Assembly: GCF_009797025.1 (NCBI RefSeq)
Contig: NZ_CP047027.1
Span: 3,224,001-3,288,000 of the forward strand
Direction of reading: 5' to 3'
Source of the DNA: Cellulophaga sp. L1A9
Lineage (GTDB): Bacteria; Bacteroidota; Bacteroidia; Flavobacteriales; Flavobacteriaceae
Length of the DNA stretch: 64,000 nt
This document shows, one piece after another, positions 1 to 8,829 of this stretch; within the stretch, counting starts at the first letter, position 1; each line of letters begins with the position of its first letter. The notes under the pieces are model-generated. The model made no database searches. It worked only from the letters and a program-made list of their open reading frames with translations, and was not told the origin of the DNA. The position numbers and the translations under genes are program-made.

Positions 1-1192
1 CATAACTACCTGATTGTAGTGAACCTATTTTTGAGCTTTTGCCTAATATTGAAGCAGGAACAGTGGTTAACGCTTCTAAAGCTTTCGTTTTTGAAAGTCC
101 GTAAGTAATAGCTTTCATTAGATTTTCTTTAAACTTTGCAGATGATTTAGAATCATGCATTGTAAAGGAAAAAGAAATACCATTATCGGCCATCATTTTA
201 GGATTTAATGGCGCTTGGTTCCAGTAACGCATATCCTCTAAAGAAACATATCCTGCTTGGTAAGGGTTAGATACGTCATAAGCATCAGGAAAATTTAAAG
301 GCAAAATATATTTGGCACCAGTTGCTTTTATGTCGGCAATACTTTCGTATTCATCACCACCCGCAACAATTGCATATTGTATTCCATTTGCATCACCAAT
401 TTTATCAGCTAATAAATCATTGCCTTTATCTTTAGCTTCAAAAATTTGGACTAAATTTTTATTGGCAATCAGCGCTTCTAAAGACCGGTCTTTAGTATCA
501 GATTTTCCTTGAGCATACCAATTCATATCACTATACATCTGACGCAGTAGGGCAGTAGTTCCCATCAATGAAGTTGGGTACGATTGATTTTTAATTACAC
601 TACGTTCAAAAGAGAAATACTGAGCAGATTTATCATCGAGTACACGGTTAGCATCGGTACCCTCTGTATTTAACGCAATTAAAACCCCTGTGCCTCTAGC
701 AATACCATCTTGAAGATGTGAGTTTACAACACCAAAGCCCGCTTTTAATAATTCTTTAGCTTTTTTAGAATCATATTTAAATGTGCTGATGCCGTTATTT
801 TCGGGCATAATATGGTCATTCCAATAAAAACCTTCTCTTGAAGGTTCATATTCTGCGGTTCTACGACCTCTTGCAGGTCGTTTGGGTTTTTCAATACCAA
901 AATCAGAGTAGATATCAATAAAAGAAGGGTAAATAGATTTTCCGCTTAAATCAATAGTCACCGTGTTTTTTGGTAGGCTTACCGTTTTACCAGCTTGCAC
1001 TACTTTACCATTTTGGATTAAAAGTGTTCCGTTCTCAATGATTTGAGTTGGCGTCACATAAATTTTAGCATTGGTAAAAGCAGTGAAGTTGTTGTTTTTA
1101 GATTTAACGCCATCATTTTTGGGAAAATAATCTTGCGCAAATAGATAACTGCTGCACCATAGGAAGGTGAGCACGAGTAATCGCATTTTCAT
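1..1192 (-). CDS. Amidohydrolase family protein, secreted (3' end outside window)
   Basis: The frame is open from an ATG at 1192 to the left window edge, about 397 residues, so the C-terminus is missing. The product begins with a signal peptide (MKMRLLVLTFLWCSSYLFAQ, probably cut after AQ). After it comes a beta-rich segment typical of the composite domain of imidazolonepropionase-like amidohydrolases (TNAKIYVTPTQIIENGTLLI, then PSFIDIYSDFG). The metal-binding HxH of the family is replaced here by IDIYSD, as in the catalytically doubtful secreted amidohydrolases common in Bacteroidota. The last visible part carries the family's C-terminal helix (EALTTVPASILG). Role inferred: periplasmic hydrolase or non-catalytic homologue; the substrate is unknown. 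Confidence 0.8.
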   Translation of the reverse strand, partial: MKMRLLVLTFLWCSSYLFAQDYFPKNDGVKSKNNNFTAFTNAKIYVTPTQIIENGTLLIQNGKVVQAGKTVSLPKNTVTIDLSGKSIYPSFIDIYSDFGIEKPKRPARGRRTAEYEPSREGFYWNDHIMPENNGISTFKYDSKKAKELLKAGFGVVNSHLQDGIARGTGVLIALNTEGTDANRVLDDKSAQYFSFERSVIKNQSYPTSLMGTTALLRQMYSDMNWYAQGKSDTKDRSLEALIANKNLVQIFEAKDKGNDLLADKIGDANGIQYAIVAGGDEYESIADIKATGAKYILPLNFPDAYDVSNPYQAGYVSLEDMRYWNQAPLNPKMMADNGISFSFTMHDSKSSAKFKENLMKAITYGLSKTKALEALTTVPASILGKSSKIGSLQSGSY

Positions 1193-1335
1193 ATATGTAG
1201 TTTTAGTTAATTAGTCTGTCTTAAAAATAAGTTAAATTGGTAGTATATGGAAAGTATTACTTTGATTTTAACAGATTATTGGCAAGCTTATATTGACTTA
1301 TAAAAAAAACTACTTTTAAATTGAAGATAGGTATT

Positions 1336-2403
1336 TTAGAGCGGGTATTTTTGATGATAACTTACTAGCAAAAAAACAACTTTGCTGTAGCTCTTAATGC
1401 CATCTTCTTGCTTATTTACTTTTAGAAAGGAATTAAAAACTGCTTTAAATAGGGGTTCTGTTACGTTTTCATACTGCAACCAAAAGGTGTTTAATTCCTG
1501 ATAATTTTGTAATACACCAGCGTTTACTTTAGCTATTAATCTTTTAAAAAGTGCATTATCATTCTCTTTAATATTGCTTAAACAGTAACTCAATGCATAC
1601 GCATATGCCGAATATTTAAATTGTATATCGTCATTATTTAAGGTGACTAAATAGCCGATTAAATTGGTTTCATTTTCTGCGGAATACCCCAGTTGATGTC
1701 CTATTTCATGACCTGTAATAACAGGAAAACGAAATGCAGGGATCAGCCCATTTACTTGTGCTTCATTCGTGAACGGATTTAAATATCCGCCATACCCCAT
1801 GTAACTTAAGGGATAGCTGAACAAAGATTCTTTTATGCTTTTTTGATGATACCCTAAAAAAGGATGAATTTTTTCTAAGCTTTTGTATCCTTCAATAGTT
1901 TTCTTAAAAATTTCTTTATTGGAATAGGGAATTTTCACCATTTTAGTGGAATCGCCCACAAGGGTCATTTGTGTTTGGTTTGTTTTTAGGATTAAAGTTT
2001 CAACAAAAGAAATGAGCTCTTTTTTTGATGTCTTTTCTTCCAACGCTAATTTCTTTGAAATAGGTTCCCGATGGTAGTTGAGGCCCCATGATATATTAAA
2101 AGTAAAATAGGCGACCGCGAGAACCACAGTTACATTTCTTAAGAAAAGTAGTTTATGAGCTCCTATGTGTTTTCGTTTTACAATAAGATACCTAAGTGCA
2201 TATAGAATGAGCAAGGCATATAATACATCACCCACGGAAAAAGGAACCCATCCTAAAAGAAAACGAAAAAATTTTGAGGAATATAAATAGATGCCTGTGC
2301 TGAAATATTTTTCAATAAGCTCAGGATAGTTGCTTAGCCATTGAACCAGAAGAAACTGAAGTGGTAAGCTTAATGCAATTGCATTTTTAAATTTATTATT
2401 CAT
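1336..2403 (-). CDS. DUF3810 family membrane metallopeptidase-like protein
   Basis: This 355-residue protein has three hydrophobic segments in its first ~105 residues (about 8-25, 50-75, 88-105). A soluble region follows with GHEIGHQLG, giving the zinc-protease signature HEIGH at residues 232-236. This is the layout of the DUF3810 family. An Asn/Glu-rich stretch (YSAENETN) after the motif could supply the third ligand. The substrate is unknown; a peptidase role is inferred from the motif only. It is transcribed divergently from the pepD-like gene, and the two promoters are mirror images (see 2428-2465). Confidence 0.85.
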   Translation of the reverse strand: MNNKFKNAIALSLPLQFLLVQWLSNYPELIEKYFSTGIYLYSSKFFRFLLGWVPFSVGDVLYALLILYALRYLIVKRKHIGAHKLLFLRNVTVVLAVAYFTFNISWGLNYHREPISKKLALEEKTSKKELISFVETLILKTNQTQMTLVGDSTKMVKIPYSNKEIFKKTIEGYKSLEKIHPFLGYHQKSIKESLFSYPLSYMGYGGYLNPFTNEAQVNGLIPAFRFPVITGHEIGHQLGYSAENETNLIGYLVTLNNDDIQFKYSAYAYALSYCLSNIKENDNALFKRLIAKVNAGVLQNYQELNTFWLQYENVTEPLFKAVFNSFLKVNKQEDGIKSYSKVVFLLVSYHQKYPL

Positions 2404-2427
2404 GCATCAAATTAAAAATTTCTAGTC

Positions 2428-2465
2428 TCAAAAATACGGTATTCTTTAAGTATCCGTATTTTTGA
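2428..2465. promoter_or_regulatory. Mirrored divergent promoters: 12-bp perfect inverted repeat containing both -7 boxes
   Basis: The arms TCAAAAATACGG (2428-2439) and CCGTATTTTTGA (2454-2465) are perfect inverted repeats around a 14-base spacer. Each arm contains TATTTTTG, the Bacteroidota -7 consensus TAnnTTTG. One reads left toward the DUF3810 gene (ATG at 2403), the other right toward the dipeptidase gene (ATG at 2482). The symmetry could reflect two facing promoters, a regulator site, or both. A clear -33 TTTG was not found for either direction. Confidence 0.6.
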
Positions 2466-2481
2466 AGAAGATAAAAAAAAT

Positions 2482-3939
2482 ATGAGTAAAGAGATAAGAC
2501 AACTAGAGCCTAAAGCTGTTTGGAATAAATTTGCAGATTTAAATGCGGTACCACGACCTTCTAAAAAAGAAGAGCGGGTTATTGAGTTTATGTTAGATTT
2601 CGGGAAAAGTTTAGGGTTTGAAACTTTTAAGGATGACGTAGGGAATGTGATTGTTAGAAAGCCAGCAACTAAGGGTTTTGAAAAGCGTAAGATGGTAACG
2701 CTTCAATCTCATTTAGATATGGTCCACCAAAAAAATAATGATACTGTTTTTGACTTTGATACGCAAGGTATAGAAATGTTTATAGCAGAGGATTGGGTAA
2801 AAGCAAAAGGGACTACCCTTGGTGCAGATAATGGTATGGGAGTAGCTACAATAATGGCACTATTAGAGAGTACAAACATTCCGCACCCCGCTTTAGAAGC
2901 ATTGTTTACTATTGATGAAGAAACGGGGATGACCGGTGCTATGGGTTTAAAAGGAGGTGTGCTAAAAGGAGCTATCTTACTTAATTTAGACACGGAAGAA
3001 GATGATGAAATAGACATAGGTTGTGCAGGCGGTATTGATGTGACTGCGAAACGTAGCTATAAAGAGCGCTCTACACCAATGGGAGCTGTTTCTTTTGAGG
3101 TAAAAGTTCAAGGGCTTACTGGTGGGCATAGTGGAATGGATATCCATAAAGGTTTGGGCAATGCCAATAAATTAATGAACCGAATCTTGTATTTAGGTTC
3201 AGAAAAATATAAGCTTAGAATATCAGAAATTAATGGCGGAAGTCTCCGGAATGCTATACCAAGAGAAAGCGTTGCCATTGTTTGTTTAAAAAAATCTAAT
3301 GTTCAAGATTTTAAAAAAGACTTTGAGATTTGGGCGAATGCAATTAAGGCTGAAAAATTAGGTACAGAGCCTAATATGGTGATTAGCTTATCTGAGGCTA
3401 AAAAACCAAAATCGGTTATGCGTTTTAAAACACAATCAGATCTTTTAAAAGCAATATACACTGCACATAATGGTGTATATGCTATGAGTGCCGCTATTGA
3501 TGATTTAGTAGAAACCTCTAATAATGTGGCGCGCGTAAAAGTAGAAGGTGGGAATATACATATTGGTTGTTTAACACGTTCTTCTGTAGATTCTTCAAAA
3601 ATGGATTTAGCATATGCTTTAAAATCTGCTTTTGAATTGGCGGACTGTAAAGTAACTTTAAGTGGAGATTATCCAGGGTGGAACCCTAATCCAGATTCTG
3701 CTATTTTAGAGGTGTTAAAAGTACAATATAAAACTGTTTTTAAAGAAGAGCCAAAGGTAGTGGCTTGTCATGCAGGTTTAGAATGTGGAATTCTAGGACA
3801 GAATTATCCAGACCTTGATATGATTAGTTACGGACCAACAATTAAAGGGGCGCATTCTCCAGATGAACGTGTTAGTATTTCATCTGTACAGAAGTTTTGG
3901 AAGTTTACTTTAGATATTCTTGAAAATATTCCGGAGTAA
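2482..3939 (+). CDS. pepD: Aminoacyl-histidine dipeptidase (M20 family, PepD)
   Basis: The 485-residue length is normal for bacterial Xaa-His dipeptidase (carnosinase-like, cytosolic). Metal-site motifs of peptidase family M20 are in order: SHLDMV (His77, Asp79), TTLGADNGMG (Asp116), the catalytic/ligand pair in IDEETG (Glu146-Glu147), GLTGGHSGMDIHKG in the lid domain, and the C-terminal GPTIKGAHSPDE with the last histidine. It hydrolyses dipeptides with C-terminal histidine and other short peptides, using zinc. No signal peptide is present. The ATG at 2482 is 17 bases after a TATTTTTG box, which supports this start. Confidence 0.93.
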   Translation: MSKEIRQLEPKAVWNKFADLNAVPRPSKKEERVIEFMLDFGKSLGFETFKDDVGNVIVRKPATKGFEKRKMVTLQSHLDMVHQKNNDTVFDFDTQGIEMFIAEDWVKAKGTTLGADNGMGVATIMALLESTNIPHPALEALFTIDEETGMTGAMGLKGGVLKGAILLNLDTEEDDEIDIGCAGGIDVTAKRSYKERSTPMGAVSFEVKVQGLTGGHSGMDIHKGLGNANKLMNRILYLGSEKYKLRISEINGGSLRNAIPRESVAIVCLKKSNVQDFKKDFEIWANAIKAEKLGTEPNMVISLSEAKKPKSVMRFKTQSDLLKAIYTAHNGVYAMSAAIDDLVETSNNVARVKVEGGNIHIGCLTRSSVDSSKMDLAYALKSAFELADCKVTLSGDYPGWNPNPDSAILEVLKVQYKTVFKEEPKVVACHAGLECGILGQNYPDLDMISYGPTIKGAHSPDERVSISSVQKFWKFTLDILENIPE

Positions 3940-3999
3940 ATAAACCATATTTGCACTTTTAAAATTAAATTTGAAACTTAAATAATTAAACCATACATA

Positions 4000-4767
4000 A
4001 TGAAAACAAGTATTTTAATGGCTGTTTTTGCTTTAGGAACAATTAGTTTGCAAGCACAATTCGGTAAAGCTTTAAAAAAAGGGAATATTGATGCGGGGAA
4101 AAAAATGGTCGCTGCAGCATCTTTAACAGATGAAGATATGGCAAAATTGTCATTAGAATCTGTTGTTTGGATGGATGAAAATAACCCTGTAGGCGAAGCT
4201 GGTGATCCATATGCAGATCGTTTGGCAAACTTAGTAAAAGGTTTTGAAAGTGAAGACGGTTTAGATTTGAACTATAAAGTGTATTTAGTTACCGATATTA
4301 ATGCATTTGCTACTCCGGATGGTAGTGTACGTGTCATGGCTGGATTAATGGATTTAATGTCGGATGATGAAATCTTAAGTGTTATTGGTCATGAAATAGG
4401 ACATGTTAAATTAGGACACTCAAAAGAGCGTTATAAATCTGCATACAAAATTTCTGCAGCTAAAGATTTGGCGGTTGCCAATACAAATTCTGGTAAAGTA
4501 TTAGCAGACGGTGAAATTGGTGGTTTTGTAGAAAATGTATTAAATGCACAATTTTCTCAGACGAATGAATCTGAATCTGATAAATACGGATTTGAGTTTT
4601 TAGTACGTCATGATTTAAATTACCACGCTATGGAAGGTGCTTTTCAGAAATTAGCATCCTTAAGTGATAATGGAGGTAAAGGATCTTTAACTTCTTCTCA
4701 CCCAGGTTCTGCAAAACGTTCTGAAAGAGCTAAGGAATGGGCTGAAAAACAAGATGCTAAGAATTAA
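4000..4767 (+). CDS. M48 family metallopeptidase, secreted
   Basis: The 255-residue product has an N-terminal signal peptide ending near LQAQ (residue 20). The zinc motif HEIGH is at residues 131-135, and a downstream Glu in NESESDKYG (about Glu192) is the usual third ligand of M48 peptidases. It has no transmembrane segments, unlike HtpX, so it fits the small periplasmic M48 type (LoiP/YcaL-like). The inferred role is quality control of envelope proteins. It lies 60 bases after the dipeptidase gene and is followed by a strong terminator at 4788. Confidence 0.88.
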   Translation: MKTSILMAVFALGTISLQAQFGKALKKGNIDAGKKMVAAASLTDEDMAKLSLESVVWMDENNPVGEAGDPYADRLANLVKGFESEDGLDLNYKVYLVTDINAFATPDGSVRVMAGLMDLMSDDEILSVIGHEIGHVKLGHSKERYKSAYKISAAKDLAVANTNSGKVLADGEIGGFVENVLNAQFSQTNESESDKYGFEFLVRHDLNYHAMEGAFQKLASLSDNGGKGSLTSSHPGSAKRSERAKEWAEKQDAKN

Positions 4768-4787
4768 AGAATAGATTTATACTATAG

Positions 4788-4828
4788 AAAAGCTCCTTAC
4801 AAACTTAATTTGTAAGGAGCTTTTTTTT
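4788..4828. terminator. Rho-independent terminator, probably bidirectional
   Basis: The arms AAAGCTCCTTACAAA and TTTGTAAGGAGCTTT form a near-perfect stem with a five-base loop, followed by eight T. It sits between the convergent M48 and GH5 genes. The A-rich left flank would give a U-run for minus-strand transcripts too. Confidence 0.9.
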
Positions 4829-4847
4829 ATGTGTTCCTAGCTGTGGG

Positions 4848-5948
4848 CTAGTAGGTAGGATTTTTGGCTAACATTTCTGCACGAACTAATTTCCCTGAAA
4901 CGGTAAGCTCGCTTTCTGCCCAATTTCCTGTGCCACTGGCACCAGGTGTTAAAGCTGCGGCACTCTCATCTTTATCGGCTATAGACCAATTACACCAAGA
5001 AATTTTGTTGTCGTTTAAATAACTCCACCAAGTGTTGGCAGAAGCTTCATCAATATACCCGTTACCAGAAGCTTCTGTAACACCGTATTCTGTAACAAAA
5101 ATGGCTAGGTTATTATTTAAAGCAATTTGCGCAATATCTCTTAGTTCTTGTTTATGGCTCGATGCGTAGTAATGCAATGTATAGGCAACATTATCATCAT
5201 CAATTTCATTACCTACCACCTCGTCTACACGTTGAGACCAAGTTCTTGTGCCACAAATTACAATATTATTAGCATCGTATTTTCTAATCTCTGCAATTAC
5301 ACTCTCATGATAGGGTTTTAAAACACCAGCCCAAGAAACATCTAAAGGCTCGTTATAGGTTTCATAAATAATATTGGGTTGGTCGCCATATTTTTGAGCT
5401 ACTTCAGCGAAAAATGCTTTGGCTTCCGTAAGATAGTTTTCGGCATGGTGGCTATGCCAATCTACAATCACATAAATACCAGCTTCAATAGCAGCATCAA
5501 TCACAGTAAATACTTTTGCCTTTTCGGTTTCAGGATTACTGATGTATCCATCTGCATCTTCAATACCCATAGAAGCTCTAATTACTGTGGCATTCCAATC
5601 TGTATGCAACCAGTTTACAGTTTCTGTGGTATAATACTGTCCCATCCATTGGCTCCAAAATAAAGACATGCCTCGGAGTTGAATAGGATTATTATTTTTA
5701 TCCACAATTTTAGTTCCAGAAACACTTAATTGTCCGTAGGCTTCCACAACGTTTGTAGCGGTTTCACTGTTGGTATTATCTTCGGGTTCAGTCTCTGGTT
5801 CTGCTTCTGGCTCTACTTCCGGTTCTGGAGTAGCTGTTTCTTCTGTATCTACAGGGTCATTAATTTCTGGTTCTGCATCAGAACTACAGGAGACTAAAAA
5901 AAATAGGCTTAAAAGTACTGTTTTGAAAAGGGGAATTCTCATAATCAT
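4848..5948 (-). CDS. GH5 endoglucanase-like lipoprotein (probable subfamily 2 cellulase)
   Basis: The 366-residue product has a lipoprotein signal (Cys21 in VSCSSD). A Pro/Glu-rich linker follows (about residues 25-60), and then a glycoside hydrolase family 5 barrel. The acid/base Glu200 is in YNEP and the nucleophile Glu287 is in VTEYG. RGMSLFWSQW and VIVDWHSHH are hallmarks of GH5 subfamily 2 endo-beta-1,4-glucanases. The expected role is cleavage of beta-glucan at the cell surface or in the periplasm. No carbohydrate-binding domain or type IX secretion tail is seen. It is a single gene; cellulase specificity is inferred and was not tested. Confidence 0.9.
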   Translation of the reverse strand: MIMRIPLFKTVLLSLFFLVSCSSDAEPEINDPVDTEETATPEPEVEPEAEPETEPEDNTNSETATNVVEAYGQLSVSGTKIVDKNNNPIQLRGMSLFWSQWMGQYYTTETVNWLHTDWNATVIRASMGIEDADGYISNPETEKAKVFTVIDAAIEAGIYVIVDWHSHHAENYLTEAKAFFAEVAQKYGDQPNIIYETYNEPLDVSWAGVLKPYHESVIAEIRKYDANNIVICGTRTWSQRVDEVVGNEIDDDNVAYTLHYYASSHKQELRDIAQIALNNNLAIFVTEYGVTEASGNGYIDEASANTWWSYLNDNKISWCNWSIADKDESAAALTPGASGTGNWAESELTVSGKLVRAEMLAKNPTY

Positions 5949-5984
5949 TATTTATATAGGTTAAGGTCTAAAGGTATAGTAAAT

Positions 5985-6018
5985 AAAAACACCTGCATAA
6001 AGCAGGTGTTTTTATTTT
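5985..6018. terminator. Terminator after the gldI operon
   Basis: The arms AAAAACACCTGC and GCAGGTGTTTTT enclose a short loop and are flanked by A/T runs. It ends minus-strand transcription from the peptidyl-prolyl isomerase gene and insulates the GH5 gene. Confidence 0.88.
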
Positions 6019-6039
6019 CAGGTAAAAGGCTAATTTTAA

Positions 6040-7179
6040 TTATTCGCCAATACTTACCATTTCTAAATCGAAAACTAAATCGGTGCTTGCTGGTATTGGA
6101 CCACGACCAGATTCGCCATACGCTAAATGCGAAGGAATAAAAACACGTATTTTCTGACCTACTTTCATAGTCATTACAGCTTCTTTGAAACCTGCAATCA
6201 TTGGTGCATCCATACTCACTAACATTGGCATTGGTTCGTAGCCACCTTGATCTCTTCTGTTAAAGTTAAACTGACCGTTTAAAGTAGATATTTCTTCCAT
6301 ATTACTGTCAAACAAACGGCCATCTTCAAAATATCCCGCATAATATAGATTAGCAGTCTGGCCTACCTTAGGTTTCTCGCCTGTTCCTTCTGTTAGTGTA
6401 AATATTTTTAAACCAGATGCAAGTGTCTTTGCTGTTTTTTTCTGATTTTCTAAGGCTTCAACGAAACTAGATTGTGCTAGTTTTAATTTTTCCTCACGTT
6501 CTGCTTCTATTCTTATTGCTTCTTTTTCTCTTACTTCTTCATCAGCAAAATATTGTTTCATTACGGCAACAGCATCAAATTTCTTTGCGTCTTTACCGTT
6601 TCTGATAATTTTTATTTTGTTCATGATCACCGCATCAACAGGCTTGTTATTCTGGCCTACTGCTACATTGGCAATACTATCTACTACTTCTATTCCGGTA
6701 ACAACCTCACCAAAAACGGTATGTTTATTGTCTAACCAAGGCGTAGCTTTATGGGTGATAAAAAACTGACTCCCGTTTGTTTTAGGTCCTGAATTAGCCA
6801 TAGATAGAATTCCTTTTTTGCTGTGGCTTAAAGAATCTGCAAATTCATCAATAAAACGATATCCAGGATTTCCCGTTCCTGTTCCTGTAGGATCGCCACC
6901 TTGAATCATAAAATCCTTCATCACACGGTGAAATGTAAGTCCGTCATAATAATTTTTTCCTTTTAAGCTATCCGTTACAAAAGGGTTTTTTCCTTCGGCA
7001 AGAGCTACAAAATTAGCAACGGTAACTGGTGTTTTGTCGTATTCTAATTTTACAATGATGTCTCCTTGTGTGGTTTGGATATCCGCAAAGATACCATCAC
7101 CTAAATCTGCCGTTTTACTAGACTTACAACTGCTTACTAAAACAGTTGCTATAAGAAATAAACTAAGAATATTTTTCAT
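6040..7179 (-). CDS. Lipoprotein peptidyl-prolyl isomerase: cyclophilin + FKBP fusion
   Basis: The 379-residue product has a lipobox at Cys18 (VSSCKSS). It joins two unrelated isomerase folds. A cyclophilin domain spans about residues 30-195 (FHRVMKDFMIQGGDPTGTG, GSQFFIT, LDNKHTVFGEV). A charged helix covers about 205-250. An FKBP domain spans about 260-377 (AYGESGRGPIPASTDLVFDLEM). Both should catalyse proline isomerisation in periplasmic or outer-membrane protein folding. The gene starts 10 bases after gldI and is probably co-transcribed with it, so it may assist folding of gliding or secretion components (inference). Confidence 0.93.
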   Translation of the reverse strand: MKNILSLFLIATVLVSSCKSSKTADLGDGIFADIQTTQGDIIVKLEYDKTPVTVANFVALAEGKNPFVTDSLKGKNYYDGLTFHRVMKDFMIQGGDPTGTGTGNPGYRFIDEFADSLSHSKKGILSMANSGPKTNGSQFFITHKATPWLDNKHTVFGEVVTGIEVVDSIANVAVGQNNKPVDAVIMNKIKIIRNGKDAKKFDAVAVMKQYFADEEVREKEAIRIEAEREEKLKLAQSSFVEALENQKKTAKTLASGLKIFTLTEGTGEKPKVGQTANLYYAGYFEDGRLFDSNMEEISTLNGQFNFNRRDQGGYEPMPMLVSMDAPMIAGFKEAVMTMKVGQKIRVFIPSHLAYGESGRGPIPASTDLVFDLEMVSIGE

Positions 7180-7189
7180 TTTTTTAAGA

Positions 7190-7738
7190 CTATTTATTTG
7201 TTTTGAATTTATCGATTTTTATAATTTCTACTGATGATTTAATCGGAGTATTCGGGTTAATCTTATTGTCGTCCCCGTGGTATCCAAACGCTAAGGAAGA
7301 TGGAAAAATAAAAGTAGCTTTTTCATTTTCTCTTAACAGTGTAAATGTTTTTCGCAAGCCTTTAAACAAGCTAGGTTTATTTACTTTTATATGTTGTACT
7401 CCAATTTCTTTGGCAGAATAGATGGTGTCATTGGTAAGCGTCATGATATTGTAGGTTAAGGTAACCACATCTTCTTCTTGCGGTAGGTACGGTAAAGAAT
7501 CGTTTTTAGTTTCGTAATAAAACCATGACCCCGTAGTTGTAGGTTCATACGTATGTATGGTATCTTTTTTTACCAATCCGTTTATGATTTTTTCTTCCAA
7601 CGCTAAAAGATCTTTATTGCGTTCTACTGTAGATTTTATCAGTTTTGGAGAAGAGACACGAACAGGTCTACGCGCAATAGGCTCTTCGCAACTAATGAAA
7701 AGTAAAAAAAACGCACTTAAATAAAACAGGTACTTCAT
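7190..7738 (-). CDS. gldI: Gliding motility-associated FKBP-type isomerase lipoprotein GldI
   Basis: The 182-residue lipoprotein has Cys17 in LFISCEEP and a C-terminal FKBP-like domain (about 85-180; LAFGYHGDDNKINPNTPIKS). Size, lipid anchor and neighbours match GldI, which is needed for gliding and type IX secretion in Flavobacterium johnsoniae. Its ATG overlaps the stop of the DHH phosphoesterase gene by one base (TAATG), so translation is probably coupled. The next gene encodes another isomerase lipoprotein. Confidence 0.85.
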   Translation of the reverse strand: MKYLFYLSAFFLLFISCEEPIARRPVRVSSPKLIKSTVERNKDLLALEEKIINGLVKKDTIHTYEPTTTGSWFYYETKNDSLPYLPQEEDVVTLTYNIMTLTNDTIYSAKEIGVQHIKVNKPSLFKGLRKTFTLLRENEKATFIFPSSLAFGYHGDDNKINPNTPIKSSVEIIKIDKFKTNK

Positions 7739-8754
7739 TACTTGGTCAATTCTTTTAAATGTTTCGGTAACAAGTTTACAAAATAGTCTGCAGTTTCTTT
7801 TAATGAAAGGTCGCTTTTTCCTCCAGCAGCATTATTATGTCCGCCTCCATGAAAATAAGCACGTGCAAATTCATTCACAGAAAAATCGCCTTCAGACCTA
7901 AATGATATTTTTATAATTCCTTCCTCTCTATTTTCAATAAAAATAACAGCAAACCTTATCCCTTCTAAGGTAAGACCATAATTTACAAACCCTTCTGTAT
8001 CACCTTTTTGGTATTTATACGTATCTAATTCATCTTGACTAAGGGTAATGTATGCCGTATTAAATTCCTCAAGAATCACCATATTTTTAAGTGCACAGCC
8101 TAATAGGTGTAGTCTACTTGGGGAGTTGGTGTCATAAACAAGATTATGTATGCGGGTGTTTTCTGCACCTTTATCAATAAGCTCTGCTACTATCCTATGC
8201 GTTTTACTCGTGGTCGATGAATATTTAAACGAACCAGTATCTGTCATAATCCCTGTATACAGGCAATTTGCAATCTCTGGCGTAATTTTATCGGTATCAC
8301 CTAAATAATCTATGAAATTAAAAACCATCTCACAGGTAGAACTCATCGTAACATCAGAATAAGTTACTAAAGCATAGTCAGAAGGTTCTTGGTGGTGGTC
8401 TATCATGATAAAAGTAGCAGCAGCTTCTTCTAGAAAAGAATGCATTTGACCCACGCGTCCTAAATGATTAAAATCTAAAGTAAAAATTAGGGTTGCTTCT
8501 GTAATTGCTTTTTTAGCTTGTGAATTTTCTGCTTCAAAATTTAGAATAGTAGCACTACCAGGCATCCATTTTAAAAATTTTGGCGCATCATTAGGGCTAA
8601 TAACGGTAGCGTCTTGCCCATTGTTTTTTAAGTAATGCCAAAGCCCTAAGGTAGAACCAATAGCATCGCCGTCAGGGTTTTTGTGTGGTATAATTACAAT
8701 TTTTTGCGGAACGCTAAGTAGCTCCTTAACTTTACTAATATCCTCTGAATTCAT
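7738..8754 (-). CDS. DHH family phosphoesterase (NrnA-like oligoribonuclease / pAp phosphatase)
   Basis: The 338-residue cytosolic protein carries DHH-superfamily metal motifs: NPDGDAIGS near residue 26, LDFNHLGR, IDHHQEPSD (the DHH signature), and a DHHA1 domain ending in GGGHNNAAGG. The family degrades short RNA oligomers and pAp with Mn2+. It is first in the gldI operon. A TATCTTTG -7 box (8767-8760) lies only five bases before the ATG, so the operon mRNA may be almost leaderless. Confidence 0.9.
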   Translation of the reverse strand: MNSEDISKVKELLSVPQKIVIIPHKNPDGDAIGSTLGLWHYLKNNGQDATVISPNDAPKFLKWMPGSATILNFEAENSQAKKAITEATLIFTLDFNHLGRVGQMHSFLEEAAATFIMIDHHQEPSDYALVTYSDVTMSSTCEMVFNFIDYLGDTDKITPEIANCLYTGIMTDTGSFKYSSTTSKTHRIVAELIDKGAENTRIHNLVYDTNSPSRLHLLGCALKNMVILEEFNTAYITLSQDELDTYKYQKGDTEGFVNYGLTLEGIRFAVIFIENREEGIIKISFRSEGDFSVNEFARAYFHGGGHNNAAGGKSDLSLKETADYFVNLLPKHLKELTK

Positions 8755-8759
8755 GGCGG

Positions 8760-8767
8760 CAAAGATA
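8760..8767 (-). promoter_or_regulatory. -7 box of the DHH-gldI operon (near-leaderless)
   Basis: On the minus strand this reads TATCTTTG, an exact TAnnTTTG match, with only five bases between it and the ATG at 8754. Transcription would start at or just before the start codon. No clear -33 element was identified. Confidence 0.55.
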
Positions 8768-8801
8768 CTATTTTATACTATAGTGGTACTGTGGAAATTG
8801 C

Positions 8802-8809
8802 TATTTTTG
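8802..8809 (+). promoter_or_regulatory. -7 box for the PhoD-like gene
   Basis: TATTTTTG matches TAnnTTTG and lies 20 bases before the ATG at 8830. It falls inside the longer open frame that begins at 8791, which argues for the downstream start. Confidence 0.6.
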
Positions 8810-8829
8810 TAAGGAGACAATATTTAAAA

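Noticed and set aside
2709..3017. Minus-strand frame of about 100 codons inside the dipeptidase gene
   Set aside because: It mirrors a clearly real gene and has only hydrophobic/Ser-rich shadow composition.
8791..8829. Longer start for the PhoD-like protein at 8791
   Set aside because: It would begin before the TATTTTTG promoter box and bury the signal peptide; the ATG at 8830 fits both.
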